A stretch of 64,000 nt of DNA from Amycolatopsis granulosa (GTDB lineage Bacteria; Actinomycetota; Actinomycetes; Mycobacteriales; Pseudonocardiaceae): positions 1,736,001 through 1,800,000 of the forward strand of contig NZ_JAANOV010000001.1 of assembly GCF_011758745.1 (NCBI RefSeq), written 5' to 3'. A program made the translations under genes and the position numbers. Shown one piece after another: positions 1 to 8,401 of this stretch; within the stretch, counting starts at the first letter, position 1; the number at the start of each line of letters is the position of its first letter. The notes beneath the pieces are model-generated. The model saw nothing but the letters and a program-made list of their open reading frames with translations, did not search any database and had not been told where the DNA came from.

Positions 1-33
1 GTCCGGTTCAAGGAACCGAACTACCAGGAGTGA
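1..33 (+). CDS. 3' end of an upstream gene (partial)
   Basis: Frame 1 reads ten codons ending in Lys-Glu-Pro-Asn-Tyr-Gln-Glu and a TGA at 31-33, three bases before the next start. The Shine-Dalgarno sequence of the next gene lies inside these codons. The piece is too short to identify; it may simply be an open stretch. Confidence 0.3.
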   Translation, partial: VRFKEPNYQE

Positions 34-36
34 GCC

Positions 37-849
37 ATGGGCACCGCGATCACCGTGATCGTGCTCCTCGTCCTCGTCGTCGGCGGCATCGCCTACTTCG
101 CCAAGGGCCAGGCCAAGACGCGGCAGCGTCAGCTCGACGACGCCAAGGCCGACGCCCGGCGCCTGGTGGAGCGCCTGGGCGGCCAGGTGCTCAACCTCGT
201 GGGGTCGAACGAGCCGGCGAAGCAGGCGCTGGCGGACGCGTCCGAGCGGTACAACGCGGCGGGCTCACAGCTGGAGCAGGCGCGGACGGCCGAGCAGGCC
301 AAACTGGTCAAGGAGACCGCGCTGGAGGGCCTCTACTACGTGCGCGCGGCGCGTGAGGCGATGGGCATGGACCCGGGGCCCAAGCTGCCCGAGGAGGTCG
401 AGCGCGAGCGCGCCGGCAAGGTCACCGAGGAACGCAGCGTCGACGTCGAAGGGCGCCGCCTGCACGCCTCGCCCCAGCCGGGCGACGAGACGCCCTACTA
501 CTACCCGGGCGGACGCGTGGCCGGGCGGCCGGTGCCACAGGGGTGGTACAGCGAGCCGTGGTGGAAGCCGGCGCTGGTCGCGGGCGCCTGGGGGCTGGGC
601 TCGGCGCTGCTGTTCAGCGCGATGTTCAGTGGCATGTCGGGTATCGCGAGCGCCGCGGCCTGGGAGTCCGGTTACGACGCCGGCCAGGAGGACGCGGGCG
701 GCGACTTCGGCGACGGCGGTGACCCGGGTGATCAGGGCTTCGACGGCGGCGGGGACTTCGCCGGGTACGACGGCGGCGGCTTCGACGGAGGCGGGGACTT
801 CGGCGGGTTCGACGGCGGCGGGGATTTCGGCGGCGGCTTCGACATCTGA
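37..849 (+). CDS. Membrane protein with Asp/Gly/Phe-repeat tail
   Basis: A 270-residue protein of unknown function. The ATG is preceded by CAGGAG at good spacing. An N-terminal membrane anchor (about residues 4-22, ITVIVLLVLVVGG) is followed by a charged, Ala/Glu-rich helical segment (about 25-110) that looks like coiled coil, then a Tyr/Pro-rich linker. A second hydrophobic stretch (about 178-200) follows a WWKP motif. The last 60 residues are almost only Gly, Asp and Phe, with the unit FDGGGDFGG repeated. This acidic low-complexity tail is probably disordered. I do not recognise a named family. It is convergent with the DNA glycosylase gene, with a hairpin terminator between them. Confidence 0.75.
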   Translation: MGTAITVIVLLVLVVGGIAYFAKGQAKTRQRQLDDAKADARRLVERLGGQVLNLVGSNEPAKQALADASERYNAAGSQLEQARTAEQAKLVKETALEGLYYVRAAREAMGMDPGPKLPEEVERERAGKVTEERSVDVEGRRLHASPQPGDETPYYYPGGRVAGRPVPQGWYSEPWWKPALVAGAWGLGSALLFSAMFSGMSGIASAAAWESGYDAGQEDAGGDFGDGGDPGDQGFDGGGDFAGYDGGGFDGGGDFGGFDGGGDFGGGFDI

Positions 850-863
850 CGCGTCAGCGAACA

Positions 864-890
864 GCGGGCCGGGCACCCCGCCCGGCCCGC
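864..890. terminator. Hairpin terminator shared by convergent genes
   Basis: GCGGGCCGGGC (864-874) pairs perfectly with GCCCGGCCCGC (880-890) around a 5-base loop. It sits in the 45-bp gap between two convergent stop codons, so it can serve both directions. There is no T-tract, which is common in high-GC actinomycetes. Confidence 0.7.
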
Positions 891-894
891 CGCG

Positions 895-1704
895 TCACGC
901 CGCCTGGCAGACGGGGCACCAGTAGAGGTTCCGCCCGGCCAGCTCGCTGTGGGCGATCGGCGTGCCGCACACCAGGCAGGGCTGTCCGGTGCGCCGGTAG
1001 ACGTAGACCTCGCCGCCGTGCCGGTCCTGCCGCGGCGCACGGCCGGTGACCTCGGGCAGGTGCTCGTCGTCGACGGTGTCGATGCGGCCGATCCGCACGC
1101 CCTTGCGCATCAGGGCGACGAGATCCGCCCACATCGCCTTCCACTGCACGGAGTCCACCGCACGGCCGGGCACCATCGGGTGGATCCGGTGCCGGAACAG
1201 GACTTCCGCGCGGTACACGTTGCCCACCCCCGAGATCACCGACTGGTTCATCAGCAGCGCGGCGATCGAGGTGCGGGACGCGGAGATCCGTTGCCACGCC
1301 TCGTCCGGGCGGGCGTCGCGGCGCAGCGGGTCCGGCCCGAGCCGCGCCGCGATGGCCTCGACCTCGCCCGGGGTCAGCAGCTCGCAGCGGGTGGGGCCGC
1401 GCAGGTCCGTCCAATGTGTCCGGCCGGAGAACCGCAGCCGGACCTGCCCGACCGGCGGCGTTTCCGGCAGCTTCGCCTCGGTGAACGTGCCGTACAGTCC
1501 CAAGTGGACGTGTACGGATCCGATCGCGCCGAAGTCGTGGAACAGGTGCTTGCCGTACGCCTCGGCGCGGAGCATGACCTGACCGTCCAGAAGGGCCGCT
1601 TCGCGTGCGAAGCGGCCCTGCGGACTCGATACGCCGACCGGCGCGCCCGCGTAGCGCCGCTGGTGCAGGCGGGCGAGCCGGTGGAGGGTATGCCCTTCGG
1701 GCAT
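895..1704 (-). CDS. nei2: Fpg/Nei family DNA glycosylase (endonuclease VIII, Nei2 type)
   Basis: A 269-residue base-excision-repair bifunctional glycosylase/AP lyase. The mature N-terminus is Pro-Glu (PEGHT), giving the catalytic N-terminal proline and the glutamate; Lys in AYGKH (about residue 51) fits the family's phosphate/lyase lysine. The helix-two-turn-helix is seen as ISGVGNVYRAEVLF (about 160-173). The C-terminus carries a zinc finger with paired cysteines (CLVC ... CPVC). Its ATG overlaps the rpiB stop by one base (TGATG), so the two are translationally coupled. The rpiB-nei2 pair matches Rv2465c-Rv2464c of M. tuberculosis. Confidence 0.93.
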   Translation of the reverse strand: MPEGHTLHRLARLHQRRYAGAPVGVSSPQGRFAREAALLDGQVMLRAEAYGKHLFHDFGAIGSVHVHLGLYGTFTEAKLPETPPVGQVRLRFSGRTHWTDLRGPTRCELLTPGEVEAIAARLGPDPLRRDARPDEAWQRISASRTSIAALLMNQSVISGVGNVYRAEVLFRHRIHPMVPGRAVDSVQWKAMWADLVALMRKGVRIGRIDTVDDEHLPEVTGRAPRQDRHGGEVYVYRRTGQPCLVCGTPIAHSELAGRNLYWCPVCQAA

Positions 1705-2174
1705 CAGCGGGGCAGCGGCGGCGGGGTGCCGGTGCGCTCGTAGTCGAGCATCTGCTGGATCCGGCGGACGTGCCGCTCGTCCTCGGACGGCGGGGTCGAC
1801 AGGAACGCGTCGACGATCGCGGTGGCCTCGTCGACGGTGTGCATGCGGGCGCCGATGCCGATCAGCTGCGCGTGGTTGTGCTGGCGGGCCAGCTCGGCGA
1901 TCTCCGGCTTCCAGGCCAGCGCGGCCCGGGCGCCCGCCACCTTGTTCGCGGCGATCTGTTCACCGTTGCCCGAACCGCCGATGACGATGCCCAGGCTGCC
2001 CTCGTCGGCCACCACGCGGCGGGCGGTCTCGATGCAGAAGGCCGGGTAGTCGTCGGCGGCGTCGTAGACGGCCGGGCCGATGTCGGTGACCTCGTGGCCC
2101 TGGCCCTTCAAGTACTCGACCAGGTGGTTCTTCAGCTCGAAACCGGCGTGGTCTGATCCCAAGTAGACGCGCAC
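1704..2174 (-). CDS. rpiB: Ribose-5-phosphate isomerase B
   Basis: A 156-residue protein interconverting ribulose-5-phosphate and ribose-5-phosphate in the pentose phosphate pathway. The start is taken as GTG at 2174 because the family begins MRVYLGSDHAGF; an open frame continues upstream without homology. SDHAGFELK supplies the substrate-binding Asp-His. GGSGNGEQIAANK is the active-site loop in which a Glu replaces the E. coli-type cysteine, as in the mycobacterial enzyme. The length is typical. It is first in an operon with nei2 and divergent from the metallo-hydrolase gene. Confidence 0.95.
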   Translation of the reverse strand: MRVYLGSDHAGFELKNHLVEYLKGQGHEVTDIGPAVYDAADDYPAFCIETARRVVADEGSLGIVIGGSGNGEQIAANKVAGARAALAWKPEIAELARQHNHAQLIGIGARMHTVDEATAIVDAFLSTPPSEDERHVRRIQQMLDYERTGTPPPLPR

Positions 2175-2368
2175 GGGTTGGAGTCTCGCATCCGGGCCGG
2201 GCCCCGGCATGCTGGGGGTGGACACACCTTCGCCCACGCCGGTGTCGCCATCACTGACGCCGGCGCGGACATGCGGGCGGCACTGCGAGAATGTCCGTCG
2301 GTCGCGCACTGACCGCCAACGGCCACGAGCGCGACGTGGAACTGGTCGGCGACCTGCTGGAGGGCGGC

Positions 2369-3055
2369 ATGACCTGGCTCGAACTCGCCGACGGGGTGCA
2401 CGCCCGCCGCTACGAGCACCTCGACCAGACGCTCGGCCTGGTCGTCGGCGCGCAGCGGTGCCTGGTGATCGACACCGGGGGCGACGAGGTGCAGGGCGCG
2501 GAATTCGCGGCGGAGGTCCGGGAGATCACCCCGCTGCCGTGGACCGTCGTGATCACCCACGCCCACTTCGACCACTACTTCGGCAACGCGGCCTTCCTGC
2601 CCTGCCCGATCTGGGCGCACGAGCGTTGCCGGGACGCGCTGGTGCGCGAGGGTGCGGCCGACCGGGAGGCGTGGAAGCGCCGCTTCCACGACGAAGGTCA
2701 ACCGGAACTCGCCCGACGGCTGGCCGCCGCGCGCCTGGTCCTGCCGGACCACCTGCTCACCGATCGTGCCGAACTCGACCTCGGTGGCCGGACGGTCGAG
2801 CTGATCCACCCCGGTCCCGCGCACACCGACCACGACGTGGCCGTGCACGTACCGGATGCCGGGGTGCTCTTCGCCGGTGACCTCGTCGAGCAGGGCGCGC
2901 CGCCGTCGATCGGGCCCGACGCCCATCCGCGGGGCTGGCCCGCCGCGCTGGACCGCCTGCTCGCCCTGGGCCCCGGCACGGTCGTGCCGGGGCACGGGGA
3001 CCCGGTCGGACGCGAGTTCGTCGCGGCCCAGCGGGACGAGCTCAGTCGAAGTTGA
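2369..3055 (+). CDS. MBL-fold metallo-hydrolase
   Basis: A 228-residue zinc hydrolase of the metallo-beta-lactamase superfamily, substrate unknown. The metal motif THAHFDH lies at residues 62-68; further ligands are suggested by [16 protein letters not shown] and the final PGHGDP. The start is chosen at 2369 because GGAGGGC precedes the ATG at ideal spacing and the protein begins [15 protein letters not shown]; an in-frame ATG at 2291 would add 26 unconvincing residues. The stop overlaps the convergent DsbA-fold gene by 14 bp. Confidence 0.85.
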   Translation: MTWLELADGVHARRYEHLDQTLGLVVGAQRCLVIDTGGDEVQGAEFAAEVREITPLPWTVVITHAHFDHYFGNAAFLPCPIWAHERCRDALVREGAADREAWKRRFHDEGQPELARRLAAARLVLPDHLLTDRAELDLGGRTVELIHPGPAHTDHDVAVHVPDAGVLFAGDLVEQGAPPSIGPDAHPRGWPAALDRLLALGPGTVVPGHGDPVGREFVAAQRDELSRS

Positions 3056-3650
3056 GCTCGCCGCTGCGGGTGCGCTTGAGCTCGTAGAAGTCGGAATAGC
3101 CGGCGAGCAGGCGGGCGCCGTCGAACACCTTGACGGCGTCCTCGCCACGCGGGATCGAGCTCAGCACCGGGCCGAAGAACGCCACACCGTCGATGTGGAT
3201 GGTCGGGGTGCCGACGTCCATGCCGACCGGGTCCATGCCCTCGTGGTGGCTCTTCTTCAGGGCCTCGTCGTACTCGGTCGAACCGGCCGCCGCGGCCAGG
3301 TCGGCGGACGCGCCGACGGCCTCCAGCGCCTGCTTGGTGACCGACGGGATGTCCTTGTCGCCCTGCTTGTGATAGCGGGTGCCGAACTCGGTGTAGAAGT
3401 CCCGCAGGATCGCCTCGCCCTTCTCCTGCGCGAGCGCGGTCGCCACGCGCACCGGGCCCCAAGCCTTCTCCAGCAGCTCCCGGTAGTCCGCCGGCAGGTC
3501 GCGGCCCTCGTTGAGGACGGCGAGGCTCATGACGCGGAAGTTGAGGTCGAGGTCGCGCTGCTTCTCGACCTCGAGGATCCAGCGCGAGCTGATCCAGGCG
3601 AACGGGCAGACCGGGTCGAAGTAGAAGTCCACGCGCGTGCGCTCTGTCAT
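3042..3650 (-). CDS. DsbA-fold mycothiol-dependent oxidoreductase (Rv2466c-like), CPFA active site
   Basis: A 202-residue thioredoxin/DsbA-fold protein close to Rv2466c of M. tuberculosis, a mycothiol-dependent nitroreductase/mycoredoxin-like enzyme. The start at 3650 is set by GGGAGAA and the sequence [17 protein letters not shown]. The Rv2466c motif is CPWC as I recall it; here the same place reads CPFA (about residues 16-19), so the resolving cysteine is absent and the enzyme would be monothiol. The [18 protein letters not shown] segment has the cis-Pro loop. It is divergent from pepN, as in mycobacteria. Confidence 0.88.
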   Translation of the reverse strand: MTERTRVDFYFDPVCPFAWISSRWILEVEKQRDLDLNFRVMSLAVLNEGRDLPADYRELLEKAWGPVRVATALAQEKGEAILRDFYTEFGTRYHKQGDKDIPSVTKQALEAVGASADLAAAAGSTEYDEALKKSHHEGMDPVGMDVGTPTIHIDGVAFFGPVLSSIPRGEDAVKVFDGARLLAGYSDFYELKRTRSGELNFD

Positions 3651-3757
3651 CGATGTTCTCCCTGTGGGAAGTGGGGCGGGCTCTCCATCGGCGCAACACC
3701 GCGCGCACGGCGCTTGTTCCCCTGCCCGGGCATGATTGGATAGCGGGATCACCGAGA

Positions 3758-6352
3758 ATGACAACCGCGAGCGTTTCCGAGGTGCCTGTGCCCGCCCCTA
3801 ATCTGACCCGTGACCAAGCCAAAGAGCGTGCCGAACTGCTCGAGGTCGAGTCCTACGACATCGCCCTCGATCTCACGGACGGTAACGGCGGCCCGGGCGA
3901 GAGAAGCTTCGAGTCGAAGACCACGATCCGGTTCGCCGCCACGAGACCGGGCGCGAGCACGTTCGTCGACATCGTGGCCGGTTCCGTCCGCTCGGCCACG
4001 CTGAACGGCCAGGCGCTCGACGTCTCCGGCTACGTCGAGGACGACGGGATCACACTGCCCGGCCTCGCCGAAACCAACGAGCTGGTCGTCGAGGCGGACT
4101 GCCGCTACATGAACACCGGCGAGGGCCTGCACCGGTTCGTCGACCCGGTCGACGACGCGGTCTACCTGTACACGCAGTTCGAAACGGCCGACGCCAAGCG
4201 CATGTTCGCCTGCTTCGACCAGCCCGACCTCAAGGCCACCTACCGGCTGACGGTCACCGCGCCGAGCGACTGGAAGGTGGTGTCCAACGCGCCGGTGGAA
4301 AGCACCGAGAAGACCGCCGAGGGCGCCACGCGGACGGTGTTCGCGGTGTCCGAGCGCATCTCCACCTACCTGGTCGCGCTGATCGCCGGACCGTACGCGG
4401 AATGGCACGACCAGTACACCGACGAGCACGGCACCATCCCGCTGGGCATCTACTGCCGCGCCTCGCTCGCCGAGCACATGGACGCCGAGCGGCTGTTCAC
4501 CGAGACCAAGCAGGGTTTCGGTTTCTACCACGAGGCGTTCGCCACGCCCTACCCGTTCCGCAAGTACGACCAGTTGTTCGTGCCGGAGTTCAACGCCGGC
4601 GCGATGGAGAACGCGGGCGCGGTGACGTTCCTGGAGGACTACGTCTTCCGCAGCCGCGTCACCCGCTACGCCTACGAGCGGCGCGCCGAGACGCTGCTGC
4701 ACGAGATGGCGCACATGTGGTTCGGGGACCTGGTCACCATGCGCTGGTGGGACGACCTGTGGCTGAACGAGTCGTTCGCGACGTTCGCGAGCGTGCTGGC
4801 GCAGGCCGAGGCCACCGAGTACGAGCACGCCTGGACCAGCTTCGCCAACATCGAGAAGTCCTGGGCCTACCGGCAGGACCAGCTGCCCTCGACGCACCCG
4901 ATCGCGGCCGACATCGTGGACCTGCAGGCGGTCGAGGTGAACTTCGACGGCATCACCTACGCCAAGGGCGCCAGCGTGCTCAAGCAGCTGGTCGCCTACG
5001 TCGGGCTGGAGCACTTCCTGGCCGGGCTGCGGGTGTACTTCGGCAAGCACGCGTGGGGCAACGCGACACTGGCCGACCTGCTCAGCGCGCTGGAGGAGGC
5101 CTCCGGCCGCGACCTGTCCGGCTGGAGCGCGCAGTGGCTGGAGACCACCGGCCTGAACTCGCTGCGACCGGTGTTCGAGACCGATGACGAGGGCCGGTTC
5201 ACCTCCTTCGCCGTGCTGCAGACCGGGGCCAAACCGGGTGCCGGTGAGCTGCGCACACACCGCATCGCGGTCGGCGTGTACGACGACGAGGGCGGCAAGC
5301 TGGTCCGCAAGCAGCGGGTGGAGCTGGACGTCGAGGGCGAGCGCACCGAGGTGCCGGAGCTAACCGGGCAGCCGGCAGGCACACTGGTGCTGGTCAACGA
5401 CGACGACCTGACCTACTGCACGATGCGCCTGGACACCGGTTCGCTCACCACGCTGGTCGACCGGATCGCCGACATCACCGAGCCGCTGCCGCGCACCCTG
5501 TGCTGGTCGGCGGCGTGGGAGATGACCCGCGAGGCCGAACTGAAGGCGCGGGACTTCCTGCAGATCGTGCTGCACGGCATCCACGCGGAGACCGAGGTCG
5601 GTGTCGTGCAGCGGCTGCTGCTGCAGGCGCAGACCGCCTTGAACTCCTACGCGCAGCCGTCGTGGGCGGCGGCGCAGGGCTGGCCGCGGTACACCAGCAC
5701 GCTGCTGGAGCTGGCCCGGGGCGCCGAGCCGGGCTCGGACCACCAGCTGGCGTTCGTCAACTCGCTCACCGGTTCGGTCCTCGACGAGGCGACGCTCGAC
5801 GTGCTGGCCGGCTGGCTCGACGGGTCGAACCCGCTGGAGGGCCTGGTCGTGGACGCGGACCTGCGGTGGCGGTTGCTGAACGCGCTGGTGGCGCACGGCC
5901 GGGCAGCCGACGCGGAGATCGACGCGGAGCTGGCGCGTGACGACACGGCGACGGGCCGTCGCCACGCCGAGCACGCCCGCGCCCTGCGGCCCACCGCCGA
6001 GGCGAAGGCGGAAGCCTGGCAGCGCGCGGTCTACGACGACGACCTGCCGAACGCGATGAGCAACGCCATCATCGGCGGCTTCTCCCACCCGGGGCAGAAG
6101 GACCTGCTCACCGACTACGTGAGCACCTACTTCGCGGCGATCGACGAGGTCTGGTCCCGCCGGTCGAGCGAGCGGGCGCAGCCCACGGTGGTCGGCTTGT
6201 TCCCGGCCTGGGCGGTCGAGCACGCGACCGTCGAGGCCGCCGACGAGTGGCTGGCCGGCGAGCATCCCGCAGCCCTCCGGCGGCTCGTGTCCGAGGGCCG
6301 GGCCGGCATCGTGCGCGCCCTGGCCGCCCGGGAGTTCGACGAGGCCCAGTAG
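3758..6352 (+). CDS. pepN: Aminopeptidase N (M1 metallopeptidase)
   Basis: An 864-residue cytosolic zinc aminopeptidase of the M1 family, homologous to Rv2467. The exopeptidase motif GAMEN is near residue 282 and the zinc site HEMAH near 314, followed by the third ligand Glu in LNESFATF. The C-terminal third is the helical ERAP1-like domain. The start at ATG 3758 (MTTASVSEV) is the first plausible one after the divergent DsbA-fold gene; a GTG at 3783 is an alternative because related proteins often begin just before APNLTRDQA. Short tandem repeats run through the stop codon. Confidence 0.93.
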   Translation: MTTASVSEVPVPAPNLTRDQAKERAELLEVESYDIALDLTDGNGGPGERSFESKTTIRFAATRPGASTFVDIVAGSVRSATLNGQALDVSGYVEDDGITLPGLAETNELVVEADCRYMNTGEGLHRFVDPVDDAVYLYTQFETADAKRMFACFDQPDLKATYRLTVTAPSDWKVVSNAPVESTEKTAEGATRTVFAVSERISTYLVALIAGPYAEWHDQYTDEHGTIPLGIYCRASLAEHMDAERLFTETKQGFGFYHEAFATPYPFRKYDQLFVPEFNAGAMENAGAVTFLEDYVFRSRVTRYAYERRAETLLHEMAHMWFGDLVTMRWWDDLWLNESFATFASVLAQAEATEYEHAWTSFANIEKSWAYRQDQLPSTHPIAADIVDLQAVEVNFDGITYAKGASVLKQLVAYVGLEHFLAGLRVYFGKHAWGNATLADLLSALEEASGRDLSGWSAQWLETTGLNSLRPVFETDDEGRFTSFAVLQTGAKPGAGELRTHRIAVGVYDDEGGKLVRKQRVELDVEGERTEVPELTGQPAGTLVLVNDDDLTYCTMRLDTGSLTTLVDRIADITEPLPRTLCWSAAWEMTREAELKARDFLQIVLHGIHAETEVGVVQRLLLQAQTALNSYAQPSWAAAQGWPRYTSTLLELARGAEPGSDHQLAFVNSLTGSVLDEATLDVLAGWLDGSNPLEGLVVDADLRWRLLNALVAHGRAADAEIDAELARDDTATGRRHAEHARALRPTAEAKAEAWQRAVYDDDLPNAMSNAIIGGFSHPGQKDLLTDYVSTYFAAIDEVWSRRSSERAQPTVVGLFPAWAVEHATVEAADEWLAGEHPAALRRLVSEGRAGIVRALAAREFDEAQ

Positions 6353-6388
6353 GAAAAGGGCCAGTAGGAAAAGGCCGGTAGGACAGAG
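6346..6388 (+). repeat. Short tandem repeat across the pepN stop codon
   Basis: The unit CCAGTAGGAAAAGG occurs at 6346 and 6361 with a decayed third copy at 6375 (CCGGTAGGACAGAG), period about 15 bp. Each intact copy contains an in-frame-looking TAG. The first TAG is the pepN stop. Confidence 0.6.
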
Positions 6389-6402
6389 CCCAGCGGGAAG
6401 AC

Positions 6403-6430
6403 GGGGCGCCGGCAACCCGGCCGGCGCCCC
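6403..6430. terminator. First hairpin after pepN
   Basis: GGGGCGCCGG (6403-6412) pairs with CCGGCGCCCC (6421-6430) around an 8-base loop. It is followed by A-rich rather than T-rich sequence, so it may act with the next hairpin or only protect the mRNA end. Confidence 0.5.
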
Positions 6431-6449
6431 GGCGCAGAAAAAGGCGCAG

Positions 6450-6487
6450 AAAAGAGGGGCGGCCGCTCACGCGACCGCCCCTCTTTT
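6450..6487. terminator. Bidirectional intrinsic terminator
   Basis: AAAAGAGGGGCGG (6450-6462) pairs with CCGCCCCTCTTTT (6475-6487). The A-tract and T-tract flank the stem, so it works for pepN on the plus strand and for the DUF5130 operon on the minus strand. Confidence 0.9.
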
Positions 6488-6494
6488 CGTGCTT

Positions 6495-6974
6495 CTAGCG
6501 CCGGGAACCAGCCTGGTCGGCCAGCATGCGCAGGCCGGAGACCAGTCCGCCGATGAGGTCGCCCTCCTTGAAGGAGGCGACCATGCTCATCACGGCCAGC
6601 TTCGCGCCGCGGTCCGGGAGGCGCCGCACCGCCTCCGAACCGGTCACGATCTCCACGACCCGCTCGCCCGGCGACACCGCGATCAGCACCGCGTCCGCGG
6701 AGCTGGGCTTGATCGTCGAGTGCAGCTCCTCGGCGCGGGCGCGGCTCTCGGAGCCGAGTTCGCCGAGGTAGACGCTGAAGTCGATGCCCGTCTCGCGGCT
6801 CGCGAGCGTCAGGGCCTCGTCGAGACGGGCCAGCTGGATGGTGGTGAATGGGCTGGATGGAGCAGCGGGCTCGTACATCCGCGCCACGGAGCGGCGGCCG
6901 GTCGCGGTAATGGCGACCCCGACCTCCTGCTCCTCGTCCGAACCTCGCTGTCGGGTCAGCTCACCAGCTGCCAC
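6495..6974 (-). CDS. DUF5130-family protein (Rv2468c-like)
   Basis: A 159-residue conserved protein of unknown biochemical role, in the position of Rv2468c next to pepN. The start is GTG at 6974 preceded by AGGAGGAG. The central part (about 55-125, DFSVYLGELG ... ADAVLIAVSPGERVVEIVTG) resembles the TPM/repair-of-membrane type alpha/beta fold, which is an inference from pattern only. There are no membrane segments. It overlaps the upstream ctaJ gene by 14 bp, implying one transcript and coupled translation. Confidence 0.8.
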   Translation of the reverse strand: MAAGELTRQRGSDEEQEVGVAITATGRRSVARMYEPAAPSSPFTTIQLARLDEALTLASRETGIDFSVYLGELGSESRARAEELHSTIKPSSADAVLIAVSPGERVVEIVTGSEAVRRLPDRGAKLAVMSMVASFKEGDLIGGLVSGLRMLADQAGSRR

Positions 6975-7230
6975 GGGCTCCTCCTGCCGCCGTCACGCTC
7001 GCGTTCCCGCTCGCGTCCCTGTCCTCCACCGGTTCGCCGGAGTGCGTGTCGTGCACCGTCCCGATACCGTCCGGGTTGCCGCTCCACCACATCGGCGGGT
7101 ACTCCCAGGCCTGCCCGGGCCGGTAGCGCGGCGTGCCGGTCAGCTTCGACCGCAGGGTGAGCAGGGCGATCACCCCGTAGATCGCGGCCGGGATCAGCGC
7201 GAAGATCAGGATCGTCTCTCCGATGTTCAC
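6961..7230 (-). CDS. ctaJ: aa3-type cytochrome oxidase subunit CtaJ
   Basis: An 89-residue protein with one N-terminal membrane helix (about residues 6-26, ILIFALIPAAIYGVIALLT) followed by a hydrophilic tail containing the conserved YRPGQAWEYPPMWWSGNPDG segment. CtaJ is a small accessory subunit seen in the mycobacterial CIII2CIV2 respiratory supercomplex; its gene lies near pepN in M. smegmatis. The assignment rests on the motif and the neighbourhood. It is first in an operon with the DUF5130 gene. Confidence 0.82.
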   Translation of the reverse strand: MNIGETILIFALIPAAIYGVIALLTLRSKLTGTPRYRPGQAWEYPPMWWSGNPDGIGTVHDTHSGEPVEDRDASGNASVTAAGGARGSW

Positions 7231-7402
7231 GTCAGCAGGGTAGCCCGGCCGGCCCGGACGCGCCGCAGCCGGTCACGACCGCTCCTCGCCGCCGGGCGGC
7301 CGTCCGCCGAGCGTCGTGCCGGCGTTGGCGCGATGGGCTGAACAGCGGTCCAACGAAAGGTTGCAACTCAACGTACAGCCGGCCGTACCCGGCGCTGTCG
7401 CC

Positions 7403-7431
7403 TTGTTCACCACGGCAGTTCCTCGTAGCTT
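7403..7431 (+). promoter_or_regulatory. Putative promoter of the GTRVT-repeat gene
   Basis: TTGTTC (7403-7408) and TAGCTT (7426-7431) are separated by exactly 17 bp. This predicts an mRNA start near 7438 and a leader of about 65 bases. Confidence 0.45.
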
Positions 7432-7504
7432 TTTCACCTGTACGGGCCTTGCGCCCCGCTCCCCTTCCCCATGAGTAATCGCACAGGTCCCGGGAGGACT
7501 CATC

Positions 7505-7810
7505 ATGAATCTGCTTCGTACCCTCGCTCAGACCAACGACGGGCACGCTCAGTCACTGATCGACACGTCCAGCGCCTGCACCACCCGGGGCACGCGTGTG
7601 ACCCGCGGCACTCGCGTCACCGCCGGTACGCGCGTCACCCGGGGGACGAGGGTCACGCGCGGCACCCGGGTGACCGCCGGCACCCGCGTCACGCGAGGGA
7701 CCAGAGTCACCCGTGGCACCCGGGTCACCGCGGGTACCCGGGTGACCCGCGGCACCCGCGTTACCCGGGGTACGCGGGTCACCAGCGGTACTCGCGTCAC
7801 CGCCGCCTGA
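7505..7810 (+). CDS. Small cationic protein of 12 GTRVT hexapeptide repeats
   Basis: A 101-residue protein with no family I recognise. ATG at 7505 is preceded by CGGGAGGACTCATC, a strong ribosome-binding site. Residues 1-28 form a unique head containing the only cysteine (C25). Residues 29-100 are twelve uninterrupted copies of GTRVT plus a sixth residue following the order R-A-R repeatedly (R,A,R,R,A,R,R,A,R,R,S,A), an 18-residue super-period. Codons differ between copies, yet the protein does not: Arg is CGT, CGC, CGG, AGG or AGA, and Gly, Thr and Val also vary. That argues for selection on this frame. The 18-residue period equals one coil of a left-handed beta-helix (three hexapeptides), so a small beta-solenoid is possible (inference). 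No signal peptide is seen. It is flanked by its own promoter and terminator. Confidence 0.75.
   Translation: MNLLRTLAQTNDGHAQSLIDTSSACTTRGTRVTRGTRVTAGTRVTRGTRVTRGTRVTAGTRVTRGTRVTRGTRVTAGTRVTRGTRVTRGTRVTSGTRVTAA
7589..7804 (+). repeat. 12 x 18-bp coding repeat (GTRVTx)
   Basis: Twelve in-frame 18-bp units with a 54-bp super-period. Units share the encoded peptide but differ at many third positions and at Arg first positions (CGN versus AGR in units 4 and 7), so this is an old, selected array rather than a fresh expansion. Confidence 0.9.
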
Positions 7811-7847
7811 CGGCCCGGACCACCACCGAGACCCACCAGGTCGGAAA

Positions 7848-7874
7848 GCCCCGGCTCACCAGGACAGCCGGGGC
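7848..7874. terminator. Hairpin between convergent genes
   Basis: GCCCCGGCT (7848-7856) pairs perfectly with AGCCGGGGC (7866-7874) around 9 bases, between the repeat gene and the HNH gene, both of which end here. Confidence 0.6.
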
Positions 7875-7888
7875 ACCGGGGTCCCGGC

Positions 7889-8401
7889 TCAGGCCGCCAC
7901 ACCCAGGTAGGGCTGCCACAACGGATCCGCGTCGCCCGAGTGCACCAGCAGCCGCCAGTGCGGGCCGCGCGGCGCGGTCGGCACGACCCGGAGCCGCCAG
8001 CCCAGCTCCTCGAGGAGCCGGTCGGCCTTGCGGTGATTGCACTTCGCGCAGCACGCGACGCAGTTCTGCCAGCTGTGCGGGCCGCCCCGGCTTCGGGGCA
8101 GCACGTGGTCGATCGTCTCGGCCCGGCCGCCGCAGTAGGCGCACCGGTAGCGGTCCCGGTGCATGAGCCCCGCCCGCGTCAGCGGCACCTGCGCCCGGTA
8201 GGGCACCCGCACGAAGGTGGACAACCGGATCACCGACGGCACGGGCAGCGACAACGTCGCCGCGTGCAGCGTCAGCCCGGCCGGATCGCCGTGCACGACC
8301 TCCGCCTTCCCGCACATGACCAGCACCACGGCCCGCCGCAGCGGAAGCGCGGTCAGCGGTTCGAACGTGGCGTTGAGCAGCAGCACACGCCGCCTGCCCA
8401 T
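7889..8401 (-). CDS. HNH endonuclease family protein (Rv2469c-like)
   Basis: A 170-residue protein with an HNH nuclease domain: CAYCGG, then TIDHVLPRSRGGPHSWQNCVACCAKCN with paired cysteines that would bind a structural zinc and the His-Asn-His core. The N-terminal half (RRVLLLNATFEPLTALPLRRAVVLV) is typical of the conserved actinobacterial group represented by Rv2469c. Substrate is unknown. The start at 8401 is set by that conserved N-terminus; the frame stays open upstream and the Rv2469c protein is longer, so an earlier start is possible. Confidence 0.82.
   Translation of the reverse strand: MGRRRVLLLNATFEPLTALPLRRAVVLVMCGKAEVVHGDPAGLTLHAATLSLPVPSVIRLSTFVRVPYRAQVPLTRAGLMHRDRYRCAYCGGRAETIDHVLPRSRGGPHSWQNCVACCAKCNHRKADRLLEELGWRLRVVPTAPRGPHWRLLVHSGDADPLWQPYLGVAA

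Noticed and set aside
2291-2368. Upstream ATG of the MBL-fold gene
   Set aside because: The extra 26 residues are not family-like, and ATG 2369 has a far better ribosome-binding site.
7549-7902. Minus-strand repeat protein (VTRVP units) opposite the GTRVT gene
   Set aside because: The 18-bp period keeps this frame open automatically. Its repeats vary in amino acid (Arg to Leu) while the plus frame does not, and it has no ribosome-binding site.
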